NCBI GenBank assembly: GCA_947258755.1
Contig: CAMYJO010000006.1
Span: 1-64,000 of the forward strand
Source: an uncultured Gammaproteobacteria bacterium
GTDB taxonomy: Bacteria; Pseudomonadota; Gammaproteobacteria; JAADHQ01
DNA length: 64,000 nucleotides
Direction of reading: 5' to 3'
Shown here: positions 1 to 7,469 of the stretch, piece after piece
How the letters are laid out: every line of letters starts with the position of its first letter
Numbering within the stretch: position 1 is the stretch's first letter
Made by a program: the position numbers and the translations under genes
The notes under the pieces: model-generated
Told to the model about the DNA's origin: nothing
The model's database searches: none
The model's input: only the letters and a program-made list of their open reading frames with translations

Positions 1-132
1 GGCATCGCAGGCATGCATCTCTCAACTACAGGACACCTGTTGAGTTCGAGAGAATATATGCCAGTAATTAAAACGTCCGTTTTATTGGGGGAACCTCAGA
101 GCCCTTTAATTAATGGAAGGATTTTAAAATAA
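1..132 (+). CDS. possible 3' end of an upstream gene (partial, weak)
   Basis: Frame 1 is open from the first base to a TAA at 130-132, giving 43 codons. I do not recognise the peptide. An open run this short is expected by chance fairly often, so this may be non-coding. No strong ribosome binding site or other ORF is seen here. It is recorded only because the window edge could have cut a real gene. Confidence 0.15.
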   Translation, partial: GIAGMHLSTTGHLLSSREYMPVIKTSVLLGEPQSPLINGRILK

Positions 133-157
133 CGAACATGACCGGGCTTTACCAACA

Positions 158-221
158 AAAAACGGGGTCAGAGAACAATTGTTTCTAATATTAGCATTAA
201 TTGTTCTCTGACCCCGTTTTT
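158..221. repeat. perfect 23-bp inverted repeat (GGGGTCAGAGAACAATT family, copy A)
   Basis: Arms 158-180 and 199-221 are perfect 23-nt complements built around GGGGTCAGAGAACAATT. The 18-nt loop contains a further small palindrome, CTAATATTAG, at 185-194. Related copies lie at 2638-2686 and, degenerate, near 13370-13430. The form resembles the REP/RAYT-type palindromes scattered in gammaproteobacterial genomes (family knowledge). No transposase is present in the window. Confidence 0.9.
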
Positions 222-225
222 CCTA

Positions 226-253
226 GCACTGATGTGCTGCACTAATATAGTGA
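226..253. promoter_or_regulatory. candidate NtrC-type enhancer sites upstream of glnN
   Basis: Two dyads lie about 140-165 bp upstream of the sigma-54 promoter. The first is AGCAC-N4-GTGCT (225-238). The second is GCACT-N5-AGTGA (239-253), close to the known NtrC pattern GCACY-N5-RGTGC. Position and pattern suit an NtrC enhancer for a glutamine synthetase gene, but this is inference: neither site is a perfect match. Confidence 0.4.
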
Positions 254-392
254 CTTAACTCTGTTTTCTGCTGCCTGATGCACTGAAATACTCCGTTTTA
301 ATAGATATTTAGACTTAATCCTGGCTAGCATTTTTCCTATAACTTAATGTTAAATATATTCTTTTTATATTTCAACCTGCAAATCGCAATCT

Positions 393-408
393 TGGCTCAA
401 TACCTGCA
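393..408 (+). promoter_or_regulatory. sigma-54 promoter of glnN
   Basis: TGGCTCAATACCTGCA carries the -24 GG (394-395) and -12 GC (406-407) separated by exactly 10 nt, as RpoN promoters require. The match to TGGCAC-N5-TTGCW is good, with CTGCA in place of TTGCA. It lies 48 bp before the glnN start, so nitrogen-regulated transcription is expected. Confidence 0.75.
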
Positions 409-455
409 AATAATAAAGATATCTTAATAATTGCTATACGGAACAGGAGAGAGTC

Positions 456-2630
456 ATGAGCCAGAATGAAGCACGATCGCAAGCAGTCTTTGAAATAACA
501 ACCGGTGAACCGATGGTTGTCGACAAGCCAAAATCACTGGAAGAAATCTGGGCATCTGATGTGTTCACGCTTCTCAAAATGGAAGAGGCGCTATCCAAGT
601 CTGCCTTCAAGGCCATGAAAAAAACCATTGATACCGGTGCTAAACTGGATCCTGAAGTCGCCGATGATGTCGCCATGGCGATGAAGACATGGGCCATGTC
701 AAAGGGCGCCAATTATTTTGCTCATGTATTTTACCCATTAACCGGCGCATCCGCAGAAAAACATGACAGTTTTATTGTGACCGAATCGAGTGGTAAAGCT
801 GTCACCGAGTTTAATGGCAGCCTGTTAACAAAAGGAGAACCAGATGGTTCTTCTTTCCCGAATGGTGGTATTCGCCAGACAAGCTCCGCTCGCGGTTATA
901 CATTCTGGGATCCGACCAGCCCTGTATATATTCTTGATACAGCCAATGGCGCAACGCTTTGTATTCCATCCGTATTCGTTTCCTGGACAGGTGAAGCACT
1001 GGATAAAAAAGTACCGCTGATGCGTTCAAATTCTGCCATGAATGAAGCAGGCACCCGAGTACTTTCACTGATGGGAGAAAGCAGCGTCGCCCCACTTAAC
1101 TCCAGCTGCGGTGCCGAACAGGAATATTTTCTCGTCGATGCTAACTTTGCCAGCATGCGTCCTGATCTTCTGCTTGCGGGGCGTACATTATTTGGTGCTG
1201 CACCTGCAAAAGGCCAGGAGTTTGATGACCACTACTTTGGCGCGATCCCTGAACGTGTCCAGGTTTATATGGAAGCCGTGGAAGAAAAACTATACAAATT
1301 AGGTATCCCGGCTAAAACAAGACATAACGAAGTGGCACCAGGACAATTTGAAATTGCACCTTACTTTGAAGCTGCGAATGTGGCAGCTGATCACCAGCAA
1401 ATGTTAATGACGGTTTTAAAAAATACAGCTAAAAACCATGGATTTGTTTGCCTGATGCATGAAAAACCTTTCGCCGGCATCAACGGTTCAGGTAAGCATG
1501 TTAACTGGTCTGTCGGTAACGCAACGCAAGGTAACCTGCTGGATCCTGGTAAAACACCTCATGATAACCTCAATTTTCTGTTATTTTGTGGTGCAGTGAT
1601 ACGCGGTGTACATCTGTATGGTCCGCTATTACGTGCTGTTATCGCCTCAGCAGGAAATGATCACCGCCTTGGTGCAAACGAAGCCCCACCCGCCATATTA
1701 TCGGTTTATCTGGGTAGCGAAATTGAATCCATTTTTGAGCAAATCAGGGAAGGCACTCTCGATAACACCAGTGAAAGCGGCATTATGGATCTGGGCCTGT
1801 CACAAATTATACCGTTCCCGAAGGATGCTGGTGACCGTAACCGAACTTCACCATTTGCCTTTACCGGCAATCGTTTTGAGTTTCGTGCAGTCGGCTCACA
1901 ACAATCCGTCTCCGGTCCACTGATCGCGATGAATACCATGCTAGCCGATTCATTAAACTGGATTGCAGACGAGCTGCAAGCTGAACTGGACAAAGGCATA
2001 GAAAAACCAGCCGCCGTCGTTGCTGTACTGAAAAAACTAATGACGGAGCACGGCGCGGTTATCTTTGGCGGTGACGGCTATTCTGAGGAATGGCATAAAA
2101 TGGCGGTAGAAGAACGCGGCTTGAAAAATCTACCCACGACTGCTGATGCCCTGCCGTATTTGAATGATCCCTTGATACAAAACCTGTTTGAGACAACAGG
2201 CGTACTCTCACCAGTCGAACTGAAGAGTCGTTATGAAGTCTATGCCGAAATATATATCATGTCTATTAGTGTCGAAGCTAAAATGGTAGCAGAAATTGCA
2301 AAGACCTATATCTACCCGGCAGCGATAAGCTACCTGTCTGAATTAACACAAACGAATGAAAGTGCGTCCGCCCTCGGGATCAACCTTGATACTTCTACGG
2401 TAAAAACGATCGCTGAAGAATGCAACGCTATGATGGCCAGTGTTAACAAGCTCATCGAGATTTCGGAAAAAGAAGATTTTGCCTCAACGGATGAACATAT
2501 GCAGTATTGCGCGACCGAAATACGGAGTTTAATGGATGAAGTGCGAGCCCATGCAGATGTATTAGAAATGGAAATTTCTGACGAAAAATGGCCTTTACCG
2601 AAATACCGGGAAATGCTGTTTATTAAGTAA
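456..2630 (+). CDS. glnN: type III glutamine synthetase (GlnN family)
   Basis: ATP-dependent amidation of glutamate to glutamine in the cytoplasm. At 724 aa it has the length of GSIII enzymes, far longer than the ~470 aa of GlnA. Visible family signatures are AEKHDSF (100-106), GAEQEY (219-224), RHNEVAPGQFE (289-299), GSGKHVNWS (344-352) and later RLGANEAPPA and GNRFEFRAVGS, which carry metal, glutamate and ATP ligands of the GS fold. The start at 456 has an AGGAGAG ribosome site. The gene stands alone behind a sigma-54 promoter, and palindromes of one family lie on both sides (158-221 and 2638-2686). GSIII is typical of Bacteroidetes, cyanobacteria and some others and patchy in gammaproteobacteria, so acquisition by transfer is possible but not shown. 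Confidence 0.95.
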   Translation: MSQNEARSQAVFEITTGEPMVVDKPKSLEEIWASDVFTLLKMEEALSKSAFKAMKKTIDTGAKLDPEVADDVAMAMKTWAMSKGANYFAHVFYPLTGASAEKHDSFIVTESSGKAVTEFNGSLLTKGEPDGSSFPNGGIRQTSSARGYTFWDPTSPVYILDTANGATLCIPSVFVSWTGEALDKKVPLMRSNSAMNEAGTRVLSLMGESSVAPLNSSCGAEQEYFLVDANFASMRPDLLLAGRTLFGAAPAKGQEFDDHYFGAIPERVQVYMEAVEEKLYKLGIPAKTRHNEVAPGQFEIAPYFEAANVAADHQQMLMTVLKNTAKNHGFVCLMHEKPFAGINGSGKHVNWSVGNATQGNLLDPGKTPHDNLNFLLFCGAVIRGVHLYGPLLRAVIASAGNDHRLGANEAPPAILSVYLGSEIESIFEQIREGTLDNTSESGIMDLGLSQIIPFPKDAGDRNRTSPFAFTGNRFEFRAVGSQQSVSGPLIAMNTMLADSLNWIADELQAELDKGIEKPAAVVAVLKKLMTEHGAVIFGGDGYSEEWHKMAVEERGLKNLPTTADALPYLNDPLIQNLFETTGVLSPVELKSRYEVYAEIYIMSISVEAKMVAEIAKTYIYPAAISYLSELTQTNESASALGINLDTSTVKTIAEECNAMMASVNKLIEISEKEDFASTDEHMQYCATEIRSLMDEVRAHADVLEMEISDEKWPLPKYREMLFIK

Positions 2631-2971
2631 TATCAACAGGGTCAGAGAACAGTCACGATTTTAGGATGGCTCGTCTCTCTGACCCTTATTTACCTATACA
2701 CCCTCCTCTGCAATAGTGAAGATCGCCTCGATCAATAATGTAAATATTTTCATACAGCCTTCAAATTTTTCCAAAAGTGTCAACAGCCTCATAGTGATTG
2801 AAAAAATTTAACCCATGTGACGATGCCCATCAGTTTAGTGTGTTATATGCGCTGGATACAGCAAAACTGTGCAGGCTGTAGATAGCGCTTTTCTCTCAAC
2901 AATGCTTGTATAGCTAAACCAATATCCGAGTCAAACTGAAAGCCTCAACTAACAGGATGTTATGCGCGGAT
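2631..2971. other. 341-bp intergenic region between glnN and the MerR-like gene
   Basis: The region holds the palindrome at 2638-2686 just after the glnN stop and an AT-rich stretch after it. Both neighbours end here (convergent). I see no ORF of note. Fragments such as TTTAGTGTGTTATATGCGC near 2833-2851 and GTTATGCGC near 2959 recall integron attC ends, but no complete attC site could be folded. Confidence 0.6.
2638..2686. repeat. inverted repeat, copy B (also possible glnN terminator)
   Basis: AGGGTCAGAGA at 2638-2648 is complementary to TCTCTGACCCT at 2676-2686. The arms share the core of the 158-221 repeat, so copies of one family bracket glnN. It starts 7 bp after the glnN stop and is followed by TTATTT, so it may end glnN transcription. 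Confidence 0.75.
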
Positions 2972-3952
2972 CTAGACTTCAATATTTTCTGTCTCGATAA
3001 CTTTTTCCAATGCATTTTCAATCATCATCCGTGCACGCGAGGCTGTTGCATTAAGAAAGGTATGCAATGCGGCATCTTCCGGACTGCGGCTTTCGCATTC
3101 CGTACTATAGCGCTCAAATGCTGACAGGCTGGTAATTATCTCGGTCAAATGACGCGGACATTCACACTTGATTGCAGTTGATTGCATCGCCACACGCGCC
3201 AGTGTTTCATCATCATATTTTCGTGGTGCTACCACTTCACCGACAAATGACAATGATTGCAACTCCTGCTCATTGGCAGTATTCAGCGTGCCTAGAAGGG
3301 ATTGGCAGCGACGTTGAATAGTACTGGGATCAACCGGTGCTTGCATTAAAGTACACTTTGATTTTGGCAGACGGCGGAAGGATTCGGTATTACCGAAACG
3401 ATACACCAGGATGGCATGCATTGCGTCGGAATGTTGCAACCATTGTATAACCCGATTAGCAGTGTCCTCATGTAGTGTAGGCACCTCGATAAGTAACACA
3501 TTGGGTTTAAGTGACTGTATGGCTACTTCGAATTTAGCAACTTCTGCAAAACTGCCGACGATATCCATGTCGTCAACTTGCTGCAACGCATTTTCCATTC
3601 TCAGTCTTAACGATTCACCAAGAATCGCCAGACGACAAACTTGCCCGGATATGTTTGCCGGCATCTTTGCTTGCGTCTGCAAGCTACGGTTCAAACGATC
3701 CTGCAATTCCTCAAGTCCGAGCCCCGCCACGGAACTGATACTGTCACCGGCATCCACCAGGTTTTTGACGATCGCAAGCCGGGTAATTTGTTCCTGACTA
3801 TACAGGCGACCACCGGCAGGTGTACGTTCTGGTGTGACAATGTCATAACGTCTTTCCCAAATGCGCAGGGTATCCGGAGCGATGCCGGTCATTCTCGCGA
3901 CCGCACCGATTTTGTACGTCGGGTCTTCAGATTTCTTGTTAGCTGTCATCAT
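2972..3952 (-). CDS. MerR-family regulator, LitR/CarH-like
   Basis: DNA-binding regulator, 326 aa. Residues 13-82 form a MerR winged helix (KIGAVARMTGIAPDTLRIWE, then RRYDIVTPERTPAGGRLYS). Residues ~105-215 look like the flavodoxin-like domain that binds B12 in CarH/LitR, but no DxHxxG motif is present, so canonical cobalamin binding is doubtful. Near the C-terminus is KCECPRHL (262-269), then a helical tail containing YSTEC and PEDAALH; the cysteines could bind a metal or cofactor (inference). The gene is divergent from a photolyase operon. In the known LitR systems such regulators control photolyase genes in a light-dependent way. A role as repressor of the facing operon and of itself is the likely reading. 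Confidence 0.85.
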   Translation of the reverse strand: MMTANKKSEDPTYKIGAVARMTGIAPDTLRIWERRYDIVTPERTPAGGRLYSQEQITRLAIVKNLVDAGDSISSVAGLGLEELQDRLNRSLQTQAKMPANISGQVCRLAILGESLRLRMENALQQVDDMDIVGSFAEVAKFEVAIQSLKPNVLLIEVPTLHEDTANRVIQWLQHSDAMHAILVYRFGNTESFRRLPKSKCTLMQAPVDPSTIQRRCQSLLGTLNTANEQELQSLSFVGEVVAPRKYDDETLARVAMQSTAIKCECPRHLTEIITSLSAFERYSTECESRSPEDAALHTFLNATASRARMMIENALEKVIETENIEV

Positions 3953-4005
3953 GTTACCTCTGATTCAAATACGGATGGGCGGTCTGCTTTTTTTTGCTCA
4001 TATTA

Positions 4006-4026
4006 TGTACAAATAAATATTATACA
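4006..4026. promoter_or_regulatory. candidate MerR/LitR-like operator half-sites
   Basis: TGTACA (4006-4011) and TATACA (4021-4026) form a direct repeat of TRTACA spaced by 9 bp, between the MerR-like gene and its divergent operon and just upstream of a -35 box. TRTACA hexamers are the half-sites described for LitR-type regulators. The spacing here differs from the usual arrangement with 12 bp and inverted halves, so assignment is tentative. Confidence 0.4.
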
Positions 4027-4031
4027 ATAAT

Positions 4032-4060
4032 TTGACAAAATGCAAATGACCAGCTATTGT
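4032..4060 (+). promoter_or_regulatory. sigma-70 promoter of the photolyase operon
   Basis: A perfect -35 TTGACA (4032-4037) is followed after 17 bp by TATTGT (4055-4060). The direct repeat TRTACA-N9-TRTACA lies directly upstream, where a regulator could occlude or bend the promoter. Transcription would start near 4067, 43 nt before the small ORF at 4110. Confidence 0.65.
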
Positions 4061-4109
4061 TTACTACGAAACATAGACATTTTTGAGGCAATCAGCCCGG
4101 GAGGACGTC

Positions 4110-4238
4110 ATGTTAACACGCTCAAACAATCAAATGCTCGATCTTGAAGACTGTAAAATATGCAAACAAATCATATCGATAGTATACGCACCACTGGTGA
4201 TTATGTTGATGCTCGCCTTGCTCACAGCACTCACCTAG
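4110..4238 (+). CDS. small single-pass membrane protein, 42 aa
   Basis: An ATG at 4110 follows a strong Shine-Dalgarno (GGGAGG, 5 nt spacing) and is open for 42 codons to a TAG at 4236-4238. The N-terminal half is hydrophilic and holds CKIC (two cysteines, residues 15 and 18). The C-terminal half (about residues 23-41) is a clear membrane segment rich in Leu, Met and Val. It is the first gene after the operon promoter, so it should be regulated with the photolyase. I do not recognise the family. The CxxC next to a membrane helix suggests a redox or metal role, but that is a guess. Confidence 0.6.
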   Translation: MLTRSNNQMLDLEDCKICKQIISIVYAPLVIMLMLALLTALT

Positions 4239-4266
4239 AGCCTTGACATTAATACCTGGTCAATAC

Positions 4267-4371
4267 ATGAACATGGATCAATTCATGAATGATGAAACAA
4301 GGGATGCGAAACCGGCAATGCTCCCCGTTACTGGGGAGCTGCAGCAATCAATCAACACTATAGACGCATAA
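4267..4371 (+). CDS. possible 34-aa leader ORF before the photolyase
   Basis: An ATG at 4267 opens 34 codons and stops at TAA 4369-4371, only 2 nt before the photolyase ATG. The photolyase itself has no visible Shine-Dalgarno, so translational coupling through this ORF is possible. It has no good ribosome site of its own and no recognisable features. The hairpin GCTCCCC-N6-GGGGAGC lies at 4320-4339 inside it. It may be untranslated leader. Confidence 0.25.
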   Translation: MNMDQFMNDETRDAKPAMLPVTGELQQSINTIDA

Positions 4372-4373
4372 CC

Positions 4374-5945
4374 ATGAGAAACATGATTTTAATACTGGGC
4401 GACCAACTCAACCTGGACAGCAAGGTCTTCGAAGGCCTGGATACCGAGCATGATTGTATCTGGATGGCCGAGGTCCCTGCTGAATCCACACATGTCTGGT
4501 CGCACAAGGCCCGTATCCTGCTGTTCCTGTCTGCTATGCGAAATTTTTGCAGGATACTTCGCTCACGCGGTTACTGGATCATTTATCACAAGCTGGGGAC
4601 TCATCAGCATAGATCCATGGCATCAGCACTACAGTATGATTTACGCAAATACCGACCCGAGTCGATTCATGTGGTCCAACCCGGGGAATATCGCTTACTG
4701 GATGCAATCAAACAAACCGCAGCCAGCGAAGACATTCCGCTGGTCATAGAAAAAGATACTCACTTCCTGATAGATCAGAAAACCTTTGAAGACTGGACTA
4801 GTGATGTGAAGCAGCTACGCCAGGAAAATTTCTATCGTCGCGTGCGCAGAAAGACAGCAATCCTGATGGATAACAACCAGCCTGTCGGCGGCCACTGGAA
4901 CTATGATCAAAAAAATCGCAATAGTTTCAGCCGCCAGGGACCTGGTGTACTCATCACCCCCAGACTTGTTAAGCCAAATAGTACAACCACCAGGGTTTGT
5001 GCTGAGGTCGAAACACATTTTGCAGCCCACCCTGGATCTACTGATAATTTCACCTGGCCTGTAACGCGTACGCAAGCCCTGGAGGAATTGCAGGAATTTA
5101 TTGATAACCGCTTGTATTCCTTTGGACGCTATCAGGATGCGATGTGGACGGGCCATCCATTCCTGTTTCACTCGAGATTATCCACAGCATTGAACCTGAA
5201 ATTATTGTCACCACAGGAAGTGGTCACTGCAGTACTGACTACCTGGGAAAAGAAACATGCCCCGATTGAGGCTGTAGAGGGTTTCATTCGCCAGGTTATT
5301 GGTTGGCGTGAATATATACACGGCATTTACTGGAAATACATGCCGGACTATGCCGAACACAACGCACTTTCTGCAAACCTGCCATTACCAGACTTCTACT
5401 GGACGGCAGAAACCGACATGGTGTGTATGCGCGAGACAATCTCTCAGGTGCTGGCATATGGATATGCCCACCATATTCAGCGGCTTATGGTGACGGGTCT
5501 ATTTGCACTATTAATGGGTGTGAAACCGCAACAGGTGCATGAGTGGTACCTGGCCATGTTTGTCGATGCCGTAGAGTGGGTGGAGCTACCAAACACCCTG
5601 GGCATGTCTCAATATGCGGATGATGGCTTGCTGGCGTCCAAGCCCTATGTGGCCAGTGGCAAATATATACAGCGAATGAGTAATTACTGTAGCAAATGCC
5701 GATACAACCCGGCCAATGCTACCGGTGATGATGCCTGTCCATTCACTACCCTGTACTGGGATTTCCTGATCCGGCACAGGGATAAATTTGAGCGTCATCC
5801 ACGCGCAGGCCTGCAATGGCGCAACTTACAGAAAATGGATAAACATACTCAGCATAGCATTCAGATTATGGCCGAACAGACACGCGCTAGTTGCTACAAC
5901 CCGGATGCAGAGCAACATATTACAAAACAACAGGATTTATTATGA
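4374..5945 (+). CDS. iron-sulfur bacterial photolyase/cryptochrome (FeS-BCP, (6-4) type)
   Basis: FAD- and blue-light-dependent DNA repair enzyme or photoreceptor, 523 aa, full length. It belongs to the PhrB/CryB class rather than the classical CPD photolyases: the four cysteines C351, C439, C442 and C455 sit where that class ligates a 4Fe-4S cluster, within CMRETISQ, YCSKCRYNP and ACPFTTLYW. The N-terminal half is the alpha/beta antenna domain (starts MILILGDQLN). The C-terminal FAD domain has HPFLFHSRLS, GWREYIHGIYW and ANTLG-like (PNTLGMSQYADDG) motifs. Known members repair (6-4) photoproducts with a ribolumazine antenna. It leads a chain of genes joined by start/stop overlaps; the next ATG overlaps its TGA. 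Confidence 0.93.
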   Translation: MRNMILILGDQLNLDSKVFEGLDTEHDCIWMAEVPAESTHVWSHKARILLFLSAMRNFCRILRSRGYWIIYHKLGTHQHRSMASALQYDLRKYRPESIHVVQPGEYRLLDAIKQTAASEDIPLVIEKDTHFLIDQKTFEDWTSDVKQLRQENFYRRVRRKTAILMDNNQPVGGHWNYDQKNRNSFSRQGPGVLITPRLVKPNSTTTRVCAEVETHFAAHPGSTDNFTWPVTRTQALEELQEFIDNRLYSFGRYQDAMWTGHPFLFHSRLSTALNLKLLSPQEVVTAVLTTWEKKHAPIEAVEGFIRQVIGWREYIHGIYWKYMPDYAEHNALSANLPLPDFYWTAETDMVCMRETISQVLAYGYAHHIQRLMVTGLFALLMGVKPQQVHEWYLAMFVDAVEWVELPNTLGMSQYADDGLLASKPYVASGKYIQRMSNYCSKCRYNPANATGDDACPFTTLYWDFLIRHRDKFERHPRAGLQWRNLQKMDKHTQHSIQIMAEQTRASCYNPDAEQHITKQQDLL

Positions 5946-6265
5946 CACACGAGCAAAAACTGGACAGCATACATCATGTTGCGATTGTTGTTGATGACAT
6001 CGACAGGGCTATACGTTGGTATCAGTCACATATGAATACAAGTCTGGTCTATGCCGATAACAGCTGGGCCATGCTGGCTTTCGAGAATATTTCATTGGCC
6101 CTGGTCAAGGCGGAACAACATCCCCCACATATTGCTGTCGAATATGAGCAAGCGGATCAGTACGGGCCGTTAACACGACACAGGGACGGCACCGAATCCC
6201 TATACATTAAGGACAGTGAAGGCAATAGTATTGAACTGCTTCGACAACAGGCCAGTCAATCATGA
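5942..6265 (+). CDS. VOC (glyoxalase/bleomycin-resistance) family protein
   Basis: A small single-domain vicinal-oxygen-chelate protein, 107 aa. It starts SIHHVAIVVDDIDRAIRWY, typical of the first beta-alpha unit with the metal-binding His, and ends with the usual DSEGNSIELL with its metal-ligand Glu. The start chosen is the ATG at 5942, which overlaps the photolyase TGA (ATGA). A longer reading from 5891 would lie wholly inside the photolyase gene and is unlikely. Substrate unknown. Such fold members act as lyases, isomerases or dioxygenases. It probably works on a small metabolite linked to the operon's redox theme (inference). Confidence 0.85.
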   Translation: MTHEQKLDSIHHVAIVVDDIDRAIRWYQSHMNTSLVYADNSWAMLAFENISLALVKAEQHPPHIAVEYEQADQYGPLTRHRDGTESLYIKDSEGNSIELLRQQASQS

Positions 6266-6681
6266 GGCAGGAATCTATGAATAAACAAGCAGCTACATCA
6301 ACACAGACCATAATGTTTTACGATGGTGCCTGCTCATTGTGTCAACGCGAAGTAGCTCATTACCGCAGGCTCGATGGTCAACACAATATCAACTGGGTGG
6401 ATATTTCAACTGCACCTGATGAGTTGAATGAGCATGGCATTGACTACAACACAGCCATGTCCAGACTGCATGTGCTTGACAAAAATGGTCATATGCATAG
6501 TGGTGTGAAGGCTTTTTTAACAGTATGGAGCGCCCTTCCCTATTACCGTTGGCTTGCCGTTGTCATTCAAAAGTTACGCATTACCCCTGTGCTTGAGTTG
6601 GCTTACCAACGATTCGCAAAATGGAGGCTTGCCAGGCAGGATTCTTGTCAATGCAATGTAAAGTCAACAAAAAAACTATGA
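6262..6681 (+). CDS. DCC-family thiol-disulfide oxidoreductase (DUF393)
   Basis: Of 139 aa; a second in-frame ATG at 6277 (residue 6) could be the real start. The family signature YDGACSLCQREV lies at residues 20-31 with C24 and C27, the DCC/CxxC redox pair. A hydrophobic stretch around residues 86-105 is also usual. Family members are predicted thioredoxin-like proteins; no reaction is firmly known. It overlaps the genes on both sides by ATGA, so it is clearly part of the operon. DCC proteins often accompany photolyase and UbiG-like genes (established gene neighbourhood). Confidence 0.88.
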   Translation: MRQESMNKQAATSTQTIMFYDGACSLCQREVAHYRRLDGQHNINWVDISTAPDELNEHGIDYNTAMSRLHVLDKNGHMHSGVKAFLTVWSALPYYRWLAVVIQKLRITPVLELAYQRFAKWRLARQDSCQCNVKSTKKL

Positions 6682-7469
6682 GTTCGTCACCATTATCCAG
6701 GGAAAAAATAGTCACTAAAGATTCCAGAAACGACACCTACTATACGCAACTCGCGGATACCTGGTGGGACAAGGAAGGTCCCCTGTGGCCAATTCATACA
6801 CTCAATGAGATACGAACCCAGTATCTAACCGGGTGGATGTTATGTCATTTTGACTCAATCGGGACTGACAAACAGCCACTCAGTGGATTAAAAATACTCG
6901 ATGTGGGCTGTGGTGGCGGTGTACTGAGTGAGTCTATGGCACGTCTTGGCGCCAGCGTCACTGGTATAGATGTCGTTGAACGCAATATCCATGTTGCACA
7001 TCATCACGCACAACAACATGATCTAGATATCAACTACAAAGTCAGTACCGTCGAGACCCTGCAGCAGGATGGCGAAAAGTTTGATGTGCTGCTCAATATG
7101 GAGGTTGTCGAGCACGTTACCAATCTCACTAGCTTTATTCATTCATGCAACCAGCTGGTCAGACCAGGTGGCCTGATGTTTATCGCCACCATAAACCGAA
7201 CGCTATTGGCCTGGTTAACAGCCATTATTGGCGCCGAGTATATTCTACGCTGGCTACCGCGCGGTACACATCAGTGGCAGAAATTCCGTAAACCACAAGA
7301 GCTTGAACGTTATTTACAACAAGGTGGTCTGCATATCCTTGACAGCATCGGCGTGCAGGTCAATCCACTGAACAGGCGCATGCGTTTGAGTCGTTTCACT
7401 TCAGTCAACTATATGCTTGTTGCGCAAAAAATGAAAAATGATGCAGGACACATAGGCTTGCGGGATTAA
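6678..7469 (+). CDS. UbiG-like class I SAM methyltransferase
   Basis: Methyltransferase of 263 aa; the start ATG at 6678 overlaps the DCC stop (ATGA). The N-terminal motif with FxxLAxxWWD-like YTQLADTWWDKEGP (22-35) is the UbiG signature, followed by SAM motif I ILDVGCGGGVLSE (73-85). UbiG makes both O-methylations of ubiquinone. In this operon it may be a second, specialised copy or act on another quinone or phenol. The true housekeeping UbiG may lie elsewhere in the genome; this cannot be decided from the window. Confidence 0.85.
   Translation: MSSSPLSREKIVTKDSRNDTYYTQLADTWWDKEGPLWPIHTLNEIRTQYLTGWMLCHFDSIGTDKQPLSGLKILDVGCGGGVLSESMARLGASVTGIDVVERNIHVAHHHAQQHDLDINYKVSTVETLQQDGEKFDVLLNMEVVEHVTNLTSFIHSCNQLVRPGGLMFIATINRTLLAWLTAIIGAEYILRWLPRGTHQWQKFRKPQELERYLQQGGLHILDSIGVQVNPLNRRMRLSRFTSVNYMLVAQKMKNDAGHIGLRD

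Noticed and set aside
2833-2970. Fragments like integron attC ends (TTTAGTGTGTTATATGCGC, GTTATGCGC)
   Set aside because: No paired R and L boxes in the right order and no integrase nearby; the resemblance is too short.
5891-5941. Upstream start for the VOC protein
   Set aside because: It lies inside the photolyase gene; the ATGA overlap at 5942 is the usual operon junction.
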